Shown piece after piece: positions 23,801 through 34,635 of a stretch of DNA of 64,000 nucleotides. The translations under genes and the position numbers were made by a program. The notes under the pieces were generated by a model. It did no database searches and was not told the DNA's origin. It was given only the letters and a program-made list of their open reading frames with translations. The stretch is from Crotalaria pallida (lineage: Eukaryota > Streptophyta > Magnoliopsida > Fabales > Fabaceae). How positions within the stretch are numbered: the first letter of the stretch is position 1; the number at the start of each line of letters is the position of its first letter. The DNA is taken from assembly GCA_037953625.1 (NCBI GenBank), contig CM075649.1:70711290-70775289 (forward strand). Reading direction: 5' to 3'.

Positions 23801-23834
23801 CCCCCCACACTTAAATCACACATTGTCCTCAATG
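23801..23834 (-). promoter_or_regulatory. Second polypurine-like tract and hairpin just after pol of element C
   Basis: Plus-strand CATTG-TCCT-CAATG at 23821-23834, a 5-bp stem with 4-base loop, next to CCCCCCACACTT (AAGTGTGGGGGG on the coding strand). The same pair follows pol in element D (48210-48236). The purine run duplicates the terminal polypurine tract, so it could be a second priming site; function is inference. Confidence 0.5.
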
Positions 23835-23913
23835 GAACACAAATAGCAGAATCAGACAGATATAGACAAGTGTAATAAAAAGAGTAAGGAAGGAGAAAAG
23901 GAGACTCCCTAAG

Positions 23914-26900
23914 TCATGGTTGTTCAAAAGTGGGGTCGACCAATGAGGCCTCCTCCACAGGTGCATCATCCAAAGAAGGGGTGGTTAGGAAAGGCTTGAG
24001 TCGGTGGCCATTGACTTTGAAGCTCTTGTTCGTGGACTCACTCTTGATCTCCACAATGCCATAAGGAAACACTTGGGTGACTACAAACGGTCCAATCCAT
24101 TTAGAGCGGAGCTTTCCACTCATGAGTCCAAGCCTAGAGTTGTAGAGCAAAACTTTTTGACCAACCAAGAACTCCTTTCTGGAAATGGAGTTATCATGAA
24201 GCTTCTTGGTCTTCTCTTTGTAGAATTTGGAGTTCTCATAGGCCTCCAAGCGGATTTCATCTAGCTCACTCAACTGCAGCTTCCTCTCCTCACCCGCTTG
24301 ATCAAGAGCTAAGTTACATTGCTTCACAGCCCAATATGCACGGTGCACTATCTCCACAGGCAGGTGGCACGCCTTACCAAAGACAACCCGATAGGGTGAC
24401 ATCCCTATGGGTGCCTTGTAAGCGGTCCGATGGGCCCACAGAGCATCCTCCAATCGTGTGCTCCAATCCTTTCTATTAGGCTTCACCATCTTCTCCAAAA
24501 TCCGCTTGATCTCTCTATTTGAAATCTCAGCTTGCCCGTTGGTTTGGGGGTGATAGGGTGTAGAAACTTTGTGCACAACCCCATACTTCTTGAGCAAAGC
24601 TTGCATGGATCTATTGCAGAAGTGTGTGCCTTGGTCACTGACTATGGCTCTAGGTATGCCAAACCTGCAAAGGATATTAGACCTGACAAAATCTACAACA
24701 ACCTGAGCATCATTAGTCCTGGTGGCCTTAGCTTCCACCCATTTGGATACGTAATCCACAGCAAGTAAGATATAATAAAAACCAAAAGAAACAGGAAAGG
24801 GGCCCATGAAATCTATACCCCAGACGTCAAACACCTCACAAAACAACATAGGTTGTTGCGGCATCTGTTGCCTCCAAGATACGGCGCCTCCTGCTCTTTG
24901 ACACTGCTCACACGAGCTGCAGATGTTGCTCGCATCCTTGAAAATGGTAGGCCAATAAAATCCAGAATCCAGCACCTTTCGTGCTATCCTTTGAGTACCA
25001 AGGTGGCCTCCCACTGGTGAAGCATGGCAAAATTGGAGAACCGATTGGGTCTCCTGGTCTGGAATGCACCTGCGAATGACCTGATCACTGCAAAAACGCC
25101 ATAAATAGGGGTCATCCCATACATAATGCTTGGCATCGCTCTTTAATTTGTCTCTTTGAGCTTTGGATGCCAAGGCAGGAAAAACAGAAGCAACCACATA
25201 ATTAACAATGTCTGCAAACCAAGGAGTTTGGGGAAGGGGATGGGAAACATGTAAAGATAAAAGCTGCTCATCCGGGAAGTCATCCCGGATAGGAAATGCA
25301 TCCTCCTCTCTCTCTATCCTGCTCAAGTGGTCTGCGACAAGGTTATGCGCACCACTCCGATCCTGAATCTCAAGATCAAACTCCTGGAGGATCAACATCC
25401 ACCTAATCAACCTAGGTTTGGAATCTGTCTTTTTCAAAAGATACTTCAGAGCAGCATGATCAGTGTACACTACAACCTTAGAACCAAGCAAATATGATCT
25501 AAACTTGTCAAGTGCAAAAACAATAGCCAAAAGTTCTTTTTCAGTTGTTGTGTAATTAACCTGTGCTGCATCTAAAGTCCTAGAAGCATAATAAATCACA
25601 TGCGACAGCTTACCAACCCTTTGGGAGAGAACTGCTCCCAAAGCATAATTTGAAGCATCAGTCATGAGCTCAAATGGGAGGGTCCAATCAGGTGGTTGGA
25701 TGATGGGAGTGGTGGTTAGTGCTTTCTTCAATTCATCAAATGCCCTCTTGCATTGGTCTCCAAATTCCCATGGGGCATCCTTTTGAAGCAACTTGGAAAG
25801 AGGAAGGGCAATGTTGCTAAAGTTCTGAATAAACCTACAATAGAAACCTGCATGACCAAGAAAAGAACGCACCTCTCGCACGCAAGAGGGGTAAGGCAAA
25901 TGTGATATTACATGCAGCTTAGCAGGGTCAACTTCTATGCCCTTGTGCGAAACAATGTGCCCTAAGACTATGCCTTGTTCTACCATGAAGTGGCATTTTT
26001 CAAAACTCAAGACAAGGTTAGTCTCAATGCACCTGTTAAGCACCTTAGTCAAATTATCAAGACATGCATCAAATGAGGAGCCATAAACACTAAAATCATC
26101 CATGAAGACCTCTATGCAATGCTCGAGCAAGTCAGCGAAAATACTCATCATACATCTTTGAAATGTGGCAGGAGCATTGCATAGGCCAAAAGGCATCTTT
26201 CTATATGCAAATGTGCCAAAAGGACAGGTAAATGTGGTCTTATGTTGGTCCTCTGGTGCAATGCAAATTTGAAAATAACCAGAGAATCCATCTAAGAAGC
26301 AATAATGAGATTTACCTGCCAGGCGCTCCAACATCTGATCAATGAAGGGGAGAGGGAAATGATCCTTGTGAGTCGCCTGGTTGAGCTTCCTGTAATCAAT
26401 GCAGACTCTCCAACTGTTCTGCACTCTAGTGGGAATCAGCTCATCCTTCTCATTTTTGACAACTGTGACACCAGACTTCTTGGGGACAACTTGCACCGGG
26501 CTCACCCAAGTGCTATCTGAAATTGGGTAGATGATACCCGCTTGGAGCAGCTTGGTGACCTCTTTCTTAACCACATCAAGAATCTGGGGGTTCAATCGTC
26601 TTTGGGGTTGTCTCACTGGTTTAGCCCCATCCTCCAACAAAATGCGGTGCATGCACATGGAGGGGCTAATTCCAGGAATATCCGCTAAAGTCCATCCAAT
26701 TGCCCTCTTGTTCTTTCTTATCACATCCAGCAGTTTCTCCTCTTGATCAACAGAAAGTGAGGTAGAGATGATCACTGGGAGTTTCTGCTCATCCTCCAAG
26801 TAAGCATATTTGAGATGAGGAGGGAGGGGCTTCAAGTCCAATGAGGGTGCCTGCATAATAGATGGAACTAAAGGGACAGCAGAAATGGATTCTGCTGCCT

Positions 26901-27153
26901 GCACCTGAACAAGTGAATCAGACTCATGCATAACAGATATGGGGTTAGGGTTAGCATAATCTGAATCTATAACATATGAATCATCAGATGCAGTGACAGA
27001 GTCTAGAAACTGAGCTATTTCAGTGCATGCGGTGCACCATCCAGAGTTAGTGCATGATGGACAAGTAAATGAATCAGTGAAAGATGGCAATTCAAAATCA
27101 TGATGCAAAAAGTCAAGCATATGCTCATCTATCAAATCATCAAGCAAGTCCAC
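23914..27153 (-). pseudogene. Element C pol: reverse transcriptase, RNase H, integrase
   Basis: 1079-codon frame. About the first 100 residues are a linker that is in frame with gag in element D. RT shows CIDYRKLNQ near residue 252 and the catalytic FMDD near 350. RNase H shows MTDAS near 500, TTEKELLAIVFAL near 535 and YTDHAALKYLL near 565. Integrase has an H-H-C-C zinc module around 708-752, then catalytic D (GIDFMGPF, about 779), D (SDQGTHF, about 839) and E (NGQAEISNRE, about 875), and a C-terminal core ending in FKVNGHRLKPF. All catalytic residues are present. It is called a pseudogene because a one-base deletion near 27160 shifts it out of frame with gag, so the polyprotein cannot be read through. 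The start Met is arbitrary: this should be an internal part of gag-pol. Confidence 0.9.
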
Positions 27154-29285
27154 ATGGAAAAAGAGTGATCCTCAGGAAAATGTTTCATAGCATGGAAAAT
27201 GTCAAATCGGATCACACTGCCATCAAACTCCATGGAAAGTGAACCTGAATGCACATCTATCTTGGTTCGGGCTGTTTTCAAAAATGGCCTCCCCAAAATA
27301 ATAGGAACAACATTACGGGGAGAGTCATCTTCCATATCAAGTATGTAAAAATCAGCAGGGAAGATCAACTCTTCAACCCGAACCAAGACATCCTCTATCA
27401 AACCTGCGGGGTGGGCAGTACTTCTATTTGCCAATTGAATCACCACACCCGTAGGTTGAAGAGGTCCAAGAGAAAGAGACTTAAAAACAGACATAGGCAT
27501 GACATTTATGGATGCTCCTAAATCTAGCATAGCATTTTCAAACTTAACATTGCCTATGATGCAAGGTATAGAGAAAGTTCCAGGATCCTTACATTTTTCA
27601 GGAATGTGAGGGATAGGTTTACCTATGAGAGCGGAGACATTCCTTCCCATGCTTATCCTCTCATTGCCCTTGAGCCTTCTCTTATGAGTGCACAACTCCT
27701 TAAGGAACTTCGCATACCTTGGAATCTGTTTTATTGCATCAAGAAGGGGTATGTTGACTTCCACCTTCCTGAATGTGTCAAGAATGTCCTTGTCCACCTC
27801 TTCCACCCTTTTGTTTTGAGGCACTCTTGGTGGGAATGGAAGAGGAATAGGAGGAGGTTGTAGGACAACAGCAGGGCTTGTGGTTGAAGTTGAGGAGGGT
27901 TGAGTTAGATGATTCTCTTTGGTGCTAGCATGCTCACCTTCATCTACCACTTGGCTCTTCCCTTTAGAGGAAGCTAGAGCATCATTGTTGAGGTGAGGTT
28001 GTGGTGTGGGTGTGACAATCTGCTTTCCCGACCTCAGGTTGATGGCACTCACATTCTGATTCTGAGGGTTGATCACAGTTTGGGATGGCAACTTGTCAGA
28101 ATTTTGAGATTGCAAGTTGTTGAGAGAAGTTGCCATTTGACCCATCTGATTTGTCAAAGTCTGAATGGATGCCTCTTGTCTCTGAATGGATGCTCTAGTC
28201 TCTTGTTGAAATTGGAGGTTTTTCATGGTCATTTGCCTCACCAACTCCTCCAAGGTAGGTTGGTTGGATGGAGGGGCTGATGGTGCAGGATGAACCACTT
28301 GCTGCTGTTGTTGTTGCCTTTGCTGCTGGATTGGAGGAGGTACATATGGTGGTCTACTCGGTCCAGCGGTGTTCTGAAATGGAACATTAGGAGGAGGTTG
28401 TTGTTGTTGATCAGACCACTTCAGATTGGGATGGTTCCTCCATCCAGGGTTGTATCTATTGGAAGAGAGGTCATGATTGTGTTGTTGTGGGCCTCTATTG
28501 TTGTATATGTTTGCTGCATAGGCCTCGGGTTGGTCACCACTGGTCATCGACTGTTGCTGCTGAAGGGAAGGGCATGCATCTGTGGGGTGCTCAATGGATG
28601 TGCATATGCCACACACTCTAGCAGGAAGTATCATCTTTTTCTGATTGACAGCCAATTGTGTGACCAATGTTGTGAGAGAATCAATTTTCTGCTCAAGCTT
28701 CTCAACCTTGCCCGAGTCTGCACCAACATCATTTACATCCCTCACAACTATTGCATCACTGTTGCTTCTTGCATGGAATTGTTGACAGTTTGAAGCCATC
28801 TTCTCAATTTTGCTCCTGGCTTGTAAGGGTGTCATATCTCCCAATGTACCACCACTTGCAGCATCTACCATGTTTCTTTCCATGAAGTTGAGACCTTCAT
28901 AAAAGTACTGGATGAGAAGCTGCTCTGAGATCTGATGGTGAGGGCAGGAAGCACACAACCTCTTGAATCTCTCCCAATAATCATAGAGACTCTCTCCATG
29001 TTGTTGCCTGATACCAGAAATTTCCTTTCTGATTTCAGTGGTCCTATTTGCAGGGAAGAATTTTTCCAGAAATGCCCTCTTCAAGTCATCCCAGCTTGTG
29101 ATGGAACCAGGGGCCAAGTCAGATAACCAATCTTGTGCTAGACCCTCTAAGGAATGTGGAAATGCTCTAAGACAGACATGATCCTCTTGCACATCATGTG
29201 GTTTCATTGTGGTGCACACTATATGGAATTTCTTGAGATGCTTATGAGGATCCTCACCTGCAAGACCATGAAATTTGGGCAACAA
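27132..29285 (-). pseudogene. Element C gag and protease (middle part)
   Basis: 717 codons. The N-terminal half is the capsid-like retrotransposon gag domain (GLAQDWLSDL, then WDDLKRAFLEKFFP). A zinc knuckle C-x2-C-x4-H-x4-C (CGICTSIEHPTDAC) lies near residues 223-236, followed by a Gln/Pro-rich linker with Q runs and INLRSGKQ. The aspartic protease has DLGAS instead of the usual DSG/DTG, as in relatives, with ILGRPFLKTA downstream. The frame is cut at its start by the TGA at 29295-29297 and at its end by the one-base deletion relative to D, after which the terminal residues are out of frame. Gag packages the element RNA into cytoplasmic particles. Confidence 0.88.
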
Positions 29286-29294
29286 ATGGATTAG

Positions 29295-29615
29295 TCATGT
29301 TCTAAGCTCAAAAGGAACATCCTCATCAGGATACCGGATACACGAGTCTTCAATAGTGAAGTCAGGTGCAGCCAGCTCCCTAAGTGTCCTTTCCCTTAGT
29401 GGGGGTTGAGCCATGTTATCACAATGTATAGAATCAGATTGAATAAAAGTAGAAGGAATAGAAGAAATAGAAACAGAATCAGAATTAGATGGACTATAAG
29501 ATGACTCTGACTCACTACCTAATGACTGATTCCTATTTTGTCTAACTAATCTGTGATAAGTTCTATCAATTTCAGGGTTGTAAGGATGCAAATAACTTGG
29601 GTTGCCCCTAGTCAT
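29295..29615 (-). pseudogene. Element C gag N-terminus
   Basis: 106 codons starting MTRGNPSYLHPYNPEIDRTY, then a Ser-rich stretch and DFTIEDSCIRYPDEDVPF. It ends at TGA (29295-29297); in element D the same codon is GGA, so a single G-to-T change separated it from the rest of gag, which continues in the same frame nine bases later. The start codon is chosen because D has the identical Met and upstream sequence is non-coding. Confidence 0.9.
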
Positions 29616-30295
29616 GTACTGAACAGAACAGCATCAACCATAGCATACTGTAACAGATATGCATAACCAAAATCGGCAACAAAATTTTTTTATTTTTTTA
29701 AAATTTTTTTCTTTATTTTTTTCAGCACCCTAAAATCATGAAAACATATCACAGAAAGTTTGAGGACAAAATTCAAAAGGGAACCAAGTCAAAGAATTAA
29801 AACAGTGACCAAAAACTAAGAAAATAGAACTTGTAAAATAAAAAAGAAATAGTAAACAGGCTTTTTCGGGATCCAAACGAAGTGGTTTTCTGACGAAGTG
29901 AGAAAAATCAGATTATTCAGAAAATTCCCTTCGATTTGATATAAAATTCGTCAAATTCCGACTTACGGATCAAAAGTTACGCCTATTTATAGTAAGTACT
30001 GCTGAAACTTGGAAAATTTTTCTGGAACTCACAACCAGTGCCTATCTGAGTGTCTGTGATGCATCAACACACTAATATATGATGAAACAAGTGTGGATAC
30101 CAATTTTCGTGCAAAAATTCCACCCACAGCTATGTTGAATGGCACTCACAGAATCACTAGAATAGCATCAGTTGTGCAGAACAGCAAATCAGCAAACAGG
30201 GCAACTTTCAATTAGTTATCAGAATGCTTATTCACACACTAACTACACTAACTAATCTAACTAACTACTGTATGATCTTTGGCAAGAACCGATAA
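29616..30295 (-). other. Untranslated leader of element C
   Basis: About 0.7 kb between primer-binding site and gag ATG, AT-rich, with a T-rich run near 29684-29721 (plus strand). No frame of note. Colinear with 54022-54710 in element D. Confidence 0.8.
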
Positions 30296-30313
30296 TCCCC
30301 GGCGACGGCGCCA
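30296..30313 (-). other. Primer-binding site of element C (Asp tRNA)
   Basis: Plus-strand TCCCCGGCGACGGCGCCA matches the 3' end of plant tRNA-Asp, including CCA, with one mismatch. It lies five bases inside the 5' LTR. Element D has the perfect version. Confidence 0.85.
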
Positions 30314-30318
30314 AATTT

Positions 30319-31367
30319 TGATCGAGGCCGTACCCGATCAAAATAAAAGGTGTTTATTCTGTAGTACTAGGAAGGTGATCCTAGGTCGTTTCCCAGCGAA
30401 TATCGGTCTAGGCAAAGTATCAAACACGTAGTGTGCAGTAAAATGGGGGGGTTTTTGTGTGTGACAAATGTGAAGAACATAACATAAACAGAATATAAAA
30501 ACTAAGAAAAATCAGAAACAAAAGCGGGCAAACCCCTTTGGCTACGTACACTACTCAATCCTAGCTCACTAAAGATCGATTCCTCTCCTCTCCTCTGTCC
30601 AACTCGTGATAACCAAATACTATGCGAAAATTCAGTTATCACTCCAAACCCTAACTTCTAATTAAGCATCAGAAACCAGAATTGGAGTTTTTACGAGTTA
30701 ATACAAATTAAGCATTTATATTCATGTATTATCTCTACGAAATGGAATTAAGCAAACCACTACACATCGATAAACATGAAAACAGAGAAGAGAAAACGAA
30801 ATTGCATTAATAACAAGAGCTCAAGAGTAGATAATACAATACCAAAGGGATTAACCCTTGAAGTCTAGCCTTCCATGGCCATAAATGAAGAAAAACGAGT
30901 AGAAATGGGGAAGAACAAAACCCTAGCAGCCACCACCACTTGGGAGAGCCAAGAGAGAAGTTCTAACCTAGAGAGAGAGTGAGAAATCTGAAATGAAAGT
31001 ATGTTCTTGGGGGTTACACGAATTTCCCCTCTTAAGACACAAAATGGGCCTAAAACATGGGCCCAAATCCTAAGAAACACTATTCTGAAAATTACAATTA
31101 AAAAGGGACCTAAATGCAAATTACAATCTTCACTTCAATACTTCAATCTTCATTTCCAAACTTCCCAAAGTGTCCTTGTGCCAAATATTACCTGAAAATA
31201 GAAATAGAATTAATTAGGCTAAATAATTCCAAATTAAACAATATTCGGAATATTAGTCCAATAAACTCTAAATCAATAAATCAAGCTAATCAATGTCAAA
31301 TGGGCAACAAGTATCAATAATAGGAGTAAAATAATGCAAGGAATAATGGGAAATAAAATGCTCATCA
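30319..31367 (-). repeat. 5' LTR of element C
   Basis: 1049 bp, partner of 21407-22457. Confidence 0.94.
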
Positions 31368-31372
31368 TGTGG
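31368..31372. repeat. Right target-site duplication of element C
   Basis: TGTGG following the terminal CATCA of element C; partner of the mutated TGAGG on the left. Confidence 0.9.
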
Positions 31373-32271
31373 TAACTATTATTGTAGGTGAACTCCACAA
31401 GCGGCAACAAACGGTCCCAACTTTCTTGGTACTCTAAAACGCAAGCACGGAGTAAATCTTCCAGAGATTAAATCATTCTCTCCGATTGACCATCCGTTTG
31501 CGGGTGATAAGCCGAACTCATTCTTAACTGCGTTCCTAACGCTCGATGCAAACCCTGCCAGAAGCGAGATACGAAACGAGGATCACGATCCGATACGATA
31601 CTCGAGGGGATTCCATGCAATCTTACGATCTCCTTGATGTACAATCTTGCAAGCTTCTCCAACGGATATTGCATGTTGATGGGAATGAAATGAGCTGACT
31701 TCGTTAAACGATCAACTACTACCCAAATTGCATCGAAACCCTCTCTCGTTCTCGGAAAACCACTTACAAAATCCATGGCTATTCCATCCCATTTCCATTC
31801 TGGTATGCTCAAAGGTTGCAATTCTCCTCCGGGCTTCTTATGTTCAATCTTCGCCTTTTGGAAAACAAGGCAAGACGCAACATAAGACGCAACGTCTTTC
31901 TTCAATCCGGACCACCAAAACATCTTCTTCAGGTCTTGATACATCTTAGTTGATCCAGGATGCATACTCACCTTGCTTTTGTGGGCTTCTTCTAGTATAG
32001 CTCTCCTTAGTTCTTGATTTGACGGAATGCAGATTCGATCCTTAAATCTCAAAATGCCATACGATCCTAATTGGAAATCTGGTTCTACTCCTTCTATCCC
32101 TAGTCTTTTCTTCTTTAGGAGCTCTTCATCCACTTGTTGCAGGTTTCGGACTTGACCCACAAACTCATTTGTGATTTGTAATATTCCTAATTTGATGCAA
32201 TTTGGTTTGAACTGAACTACCAAATTCAAGTTTTGGAATTCTTCAATTAATTCAGCTTCTTTCACCATCAT
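31373..32271 (-). pseudogene. Element B integrase, broken
   Basis: The open part is 267 codons (31468-32271). The zinc-binding module has the two His (EEAH, SMHPG), but the terminal C-x2-C reads CLVF: the last Cys is Phe (codon at 31861-31863). Catalytic D (WDGIAMDF), D (SIVSDRDPRF) and E (TDGQSERM) are visible. A TAA at 31468-31470 ends the frame four codons after the Glu, at a place where relatives have Gln; the frame then continues to 31373, where element C interrupts it. A TAG at 32272-32274 separates it from the RT-RNase H part in the same frame. The same Phe and the same TAA occur in the right-hand fragment. Confidence 0.88.
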
Positions 32272-34227
32272 CTATCTCATATGCAAAGTCTTTCTACTCA
32301 ACGCATCAGCTACGATATTGGCTTTGCCGGGGTGGTAATGCAATTCAAAGTCGTAATCCTTTAAGAATTCCATCCACCTACGTTGCCTCATATTCAGCTC
32401 CTTTTGGTTAAAAAGATACTTTAGACTTTTATGGTCACTGAATACTTGGAACGTATTACCATACAGGTAATGCCTCCATATTTTTAAAGCAAAGACAATA
32501 GCAGCCAACTCCAAATCATGGGTAGGATAATTCTCCTCATGCACCTTCAAATGTCGTGACGCATAAGCAATAACCCTTCCTTCTTGCATCAGAACACAAC
32601 CTAGACCCTGTTTTGATGCATCACAGTAAACATCAAAATTTTTCTGGGGATCGGGCAGAGTTAACACTAGAGACGATGTTAACCTGTCCTTTAAAGTTTG
32701 GAAACTAACTTCACACTTCTCATTCCAAACAAAAGGTTGCTCCTTCCTAGTCAGGCGGGTTAAAGGAAGAGCCAACTTAGAAAATCCTTCGATGAACTTC
32801 CGATAGTAACCAGCTAGGCCAAGAAAACTTCTAACTTCAGTAACAGACTTAGGCTTCTCCCATTTCAGCACTGCTTCTACTTTAGCTGGGTCTACAGCAA
32901 CACCATCTCTTGAAATCACATGCCCCAAGAAATTGACTTTTCCAAGCCAAAATTCACACTTGGCTAACTTGGCATATAATTTCTTTTCCTTCAAAGTCTC
33001 CAAGACAATCTTTATATGATTGGCATGCTCTTCTGGGGTCTTTGAATAGACGAGTATATCATCTATAAACACCACAACAAAGGAGTCCAAATAAGGTCGG
33101 AACACTCTATTCATGTAATCCATGAATATGGCGGGAGCATTGGTTAAACCGAATGGCATCACCACATACTCGTAGTGTCCATACCTTGATCTGAAAGCTG
33201 TCTTCGGAATATCTTCCTCTCTTACTCTGATTTGATGATATCCCGATCTCAAATCAATCTTCGAAAACACGGAGGCTCCTCTAACTTGGTCCATCAGGTC
33301 ATCTATTCTAGGCAACGGATACTTATTCTTGATAGTAACCTTATTAAGTTGTCTGTAATCAATGCACATCCTCATGGATCCATCCTTCTTCTTTACGAAC
33401 AAAACTGGCGCTCCCCAAGGCGACACACTTGGTCTGATGAACTGCTTCTCTAACAAGTCTTCCACTTGCTTCTTCAGTTCAGCTAATTCAGTTGGAGCCA
33501 TACGATAAGGAGCAATAGAAATAGGACCAGTACCAGGAATTAGATCGATACTGAATTCTATTTCTCGATGCGGTGGCAAACCGGGAACTTCATCAGAAAA
33601 TACTTCGGGAAAATCTCGAATAATCGGGATTTCCTCAATCTTCGGCTCATCTTTCTTTTCTGCTACGACTGCAGAAAACACACAAACGTACCCTTCAGGT
33701 TGCACCTCAGGCAACTTTTTACCGGGAAAAACAACCGTTCGAGTCTTACAATCGATCACCACTTGGTTAGTTTCTAACCAATCCATCCCCAAAATAACAT
33801 CGAGTTGGGATAAAGGTAGACAGATTAAATCTACCCTAGAGGACAAACTTCCTATATTAACAGAACATCCAAAACATGCTCTTGACGTAGTCACCGGCAC
33901 ATTCGAAGGAGTACACACCTTAAGTCTAAACGGTGTCTCCGAAACGGGTAAACACAAACGCTTAACGCATTCCTCAAAGATGAAAGAATGCGTAGCACCA
34001 GAATCGAATAGAAAGCGACAAGGCATGCCATTGAGAAGATGGTTACCTTGCACGAGATTGTCTGCCTGCTCCGCTTCTGATCTGGACATGGTAAAAACTT
34101 TCCCGTTCACCCATGGCTTGCTTCCCGAACCTTGGTTGTCCTGACGCTGGGGCTGATGACAAAGGCGAGCGATGTGGCCAGCCTTTCCACCATGTAGCAG
34201 CTTCACCAGTGAGCACGTAAGTAGCAA
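32272..34227 (-). pseudogene. Element B protease, reverse transcriptase, RNase H
   Basis: 651 codons. It begins with the tail of the gag zinc knuckle (KAGHIARLCHQ; the first Cys pair is lost in the deletion). The protease site DSGATHSF is near residue 75. RT has CIDYRQLNKVTIKNKYPLPR near 290 and catalytic FIDD near 387. RNase H has YCDASKQGLG near 536, DLELAAIVFALK near 569, FSDHKSLKYLF near 596 and ADALSR near 640. All catalytic acids are present, typical of chromoviruses. The assigned start is only the first Met of the open frame and is not biological, because the junction with gag is a deletion scar. Confidence 0.9.
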
Positions 34228-34477
34228 ACGTGACCTTTTGCGATTCCGAAAGAGTCAACGTCCTAAAGATTTTATTCATCTCATCAAGCCAGAACTGAGC
34301 TTGCTCGGGACGACGACCACCCGAGAAGCTAGGGGGTTTGCACTTTCTAAAGGAATCTAAGCCTTGGAACTCTGCTGGGGTTCCATTGCTTGGAGGATGG
34401 TTGTGCTGCATATTCTCCAGAACTGCAGCCATCCGGGTCAAAGCCTCCGCAATGTTAGCGTTATTTCTTCCGGCCAT
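34043..34477 (-). pseudogene. Element B gag, internally deleted
   Basis: Starts MAGRNNANIAEALTRMAAVL and keeps the first part of the capsid domain up to GEAATWWK (about residue 97). Related gag proteins continue for a few hundred residues before the zinc knuckle; here the sequence jumps straight to the knuckle tail (KAGHIAR), which lies in another frame. The remaining residues of this frame are out-of-frame zinc-knuckle DNA. The junction near 34182-34195 lies where TGGTGGAAAG (WWK) and a knuckle-type GG(T)AAAGC would overlap, suggesting microhomology. Such a gag could not assemble normally. Confidence 0.82.
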
Positions 34478-34618
34478 CTAGTCCTACAGAATCCAAAGGG
34501 GAAACTTAATTAGATTCTGCTAATTCTAGTCTTATACTACAAACATCAAAAAAATCATGTCATGATATGCAATGGTTAGTGTGTAAGGCCACACTCCAAG
34601 GCTGAGAGTCGAGCCATT

Positions 34619-34630
34619 GCTCTGATACCA
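34619..34630 (-). other. Primer-binding site of element B (initiator Met tRNA)
   Basis: Plus-strand GCTCTGATACCA equals the 3' end of plant initiator tRNA-Met (the element reads TGGTATCAGAGC). It lies five bases inside the 5' LTR (34636). The 140 bp between it and the gag ATG are leader without other features. Confidence 0.93.
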
Positions 34631-34635
34631 CTAAA

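Larger units (their letters stand above)
21407..31367 (-). mobile_element. Element C: complete Athila/Tat-like Ty3/gypsy copy nested in B
   Basis: 9961 bp, minus strand, LTRs of 1051 and 1049 bp with plus-strand ends TGATCGAGG and CTCATCA. The order in transcription is 5' LTR (30319-31367), Asp-tRNA primer site, leader, gag-protease, RT-RNase H-integrase, a 1.4-kb non-coding tail, polypurine tract, 3' LTR. No chromodomain. RT wording (KDHFPLPFIDQMLERLAG, FMDD), the DLGAS protease site and the primer type place it in the Athila/Tat branch, most likely Athila; there is no env-like gene. About ten LTR differences by eye (near 99% identity). Coding sequence is broken once by a stop and once by a frameshift. 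It shares family with element D. Confidence 0.93.

Noticed and set aside
28290..28793. Plus-strand Leu-rich frame of 167 codons (and 52696-53085)
   Set aside because: Antisense of the Gln-rich linker and zinc-knuckle region of gag; the sense frame has clear domains.
34619..34630. Partial tRNA-like sequences at 34619, 30296 and 54711
   Set aside because: Only the 3' ends of initiator Met and Asp tRNAs are present, beside LTRs: primer-binding sites, not tRNA genes.
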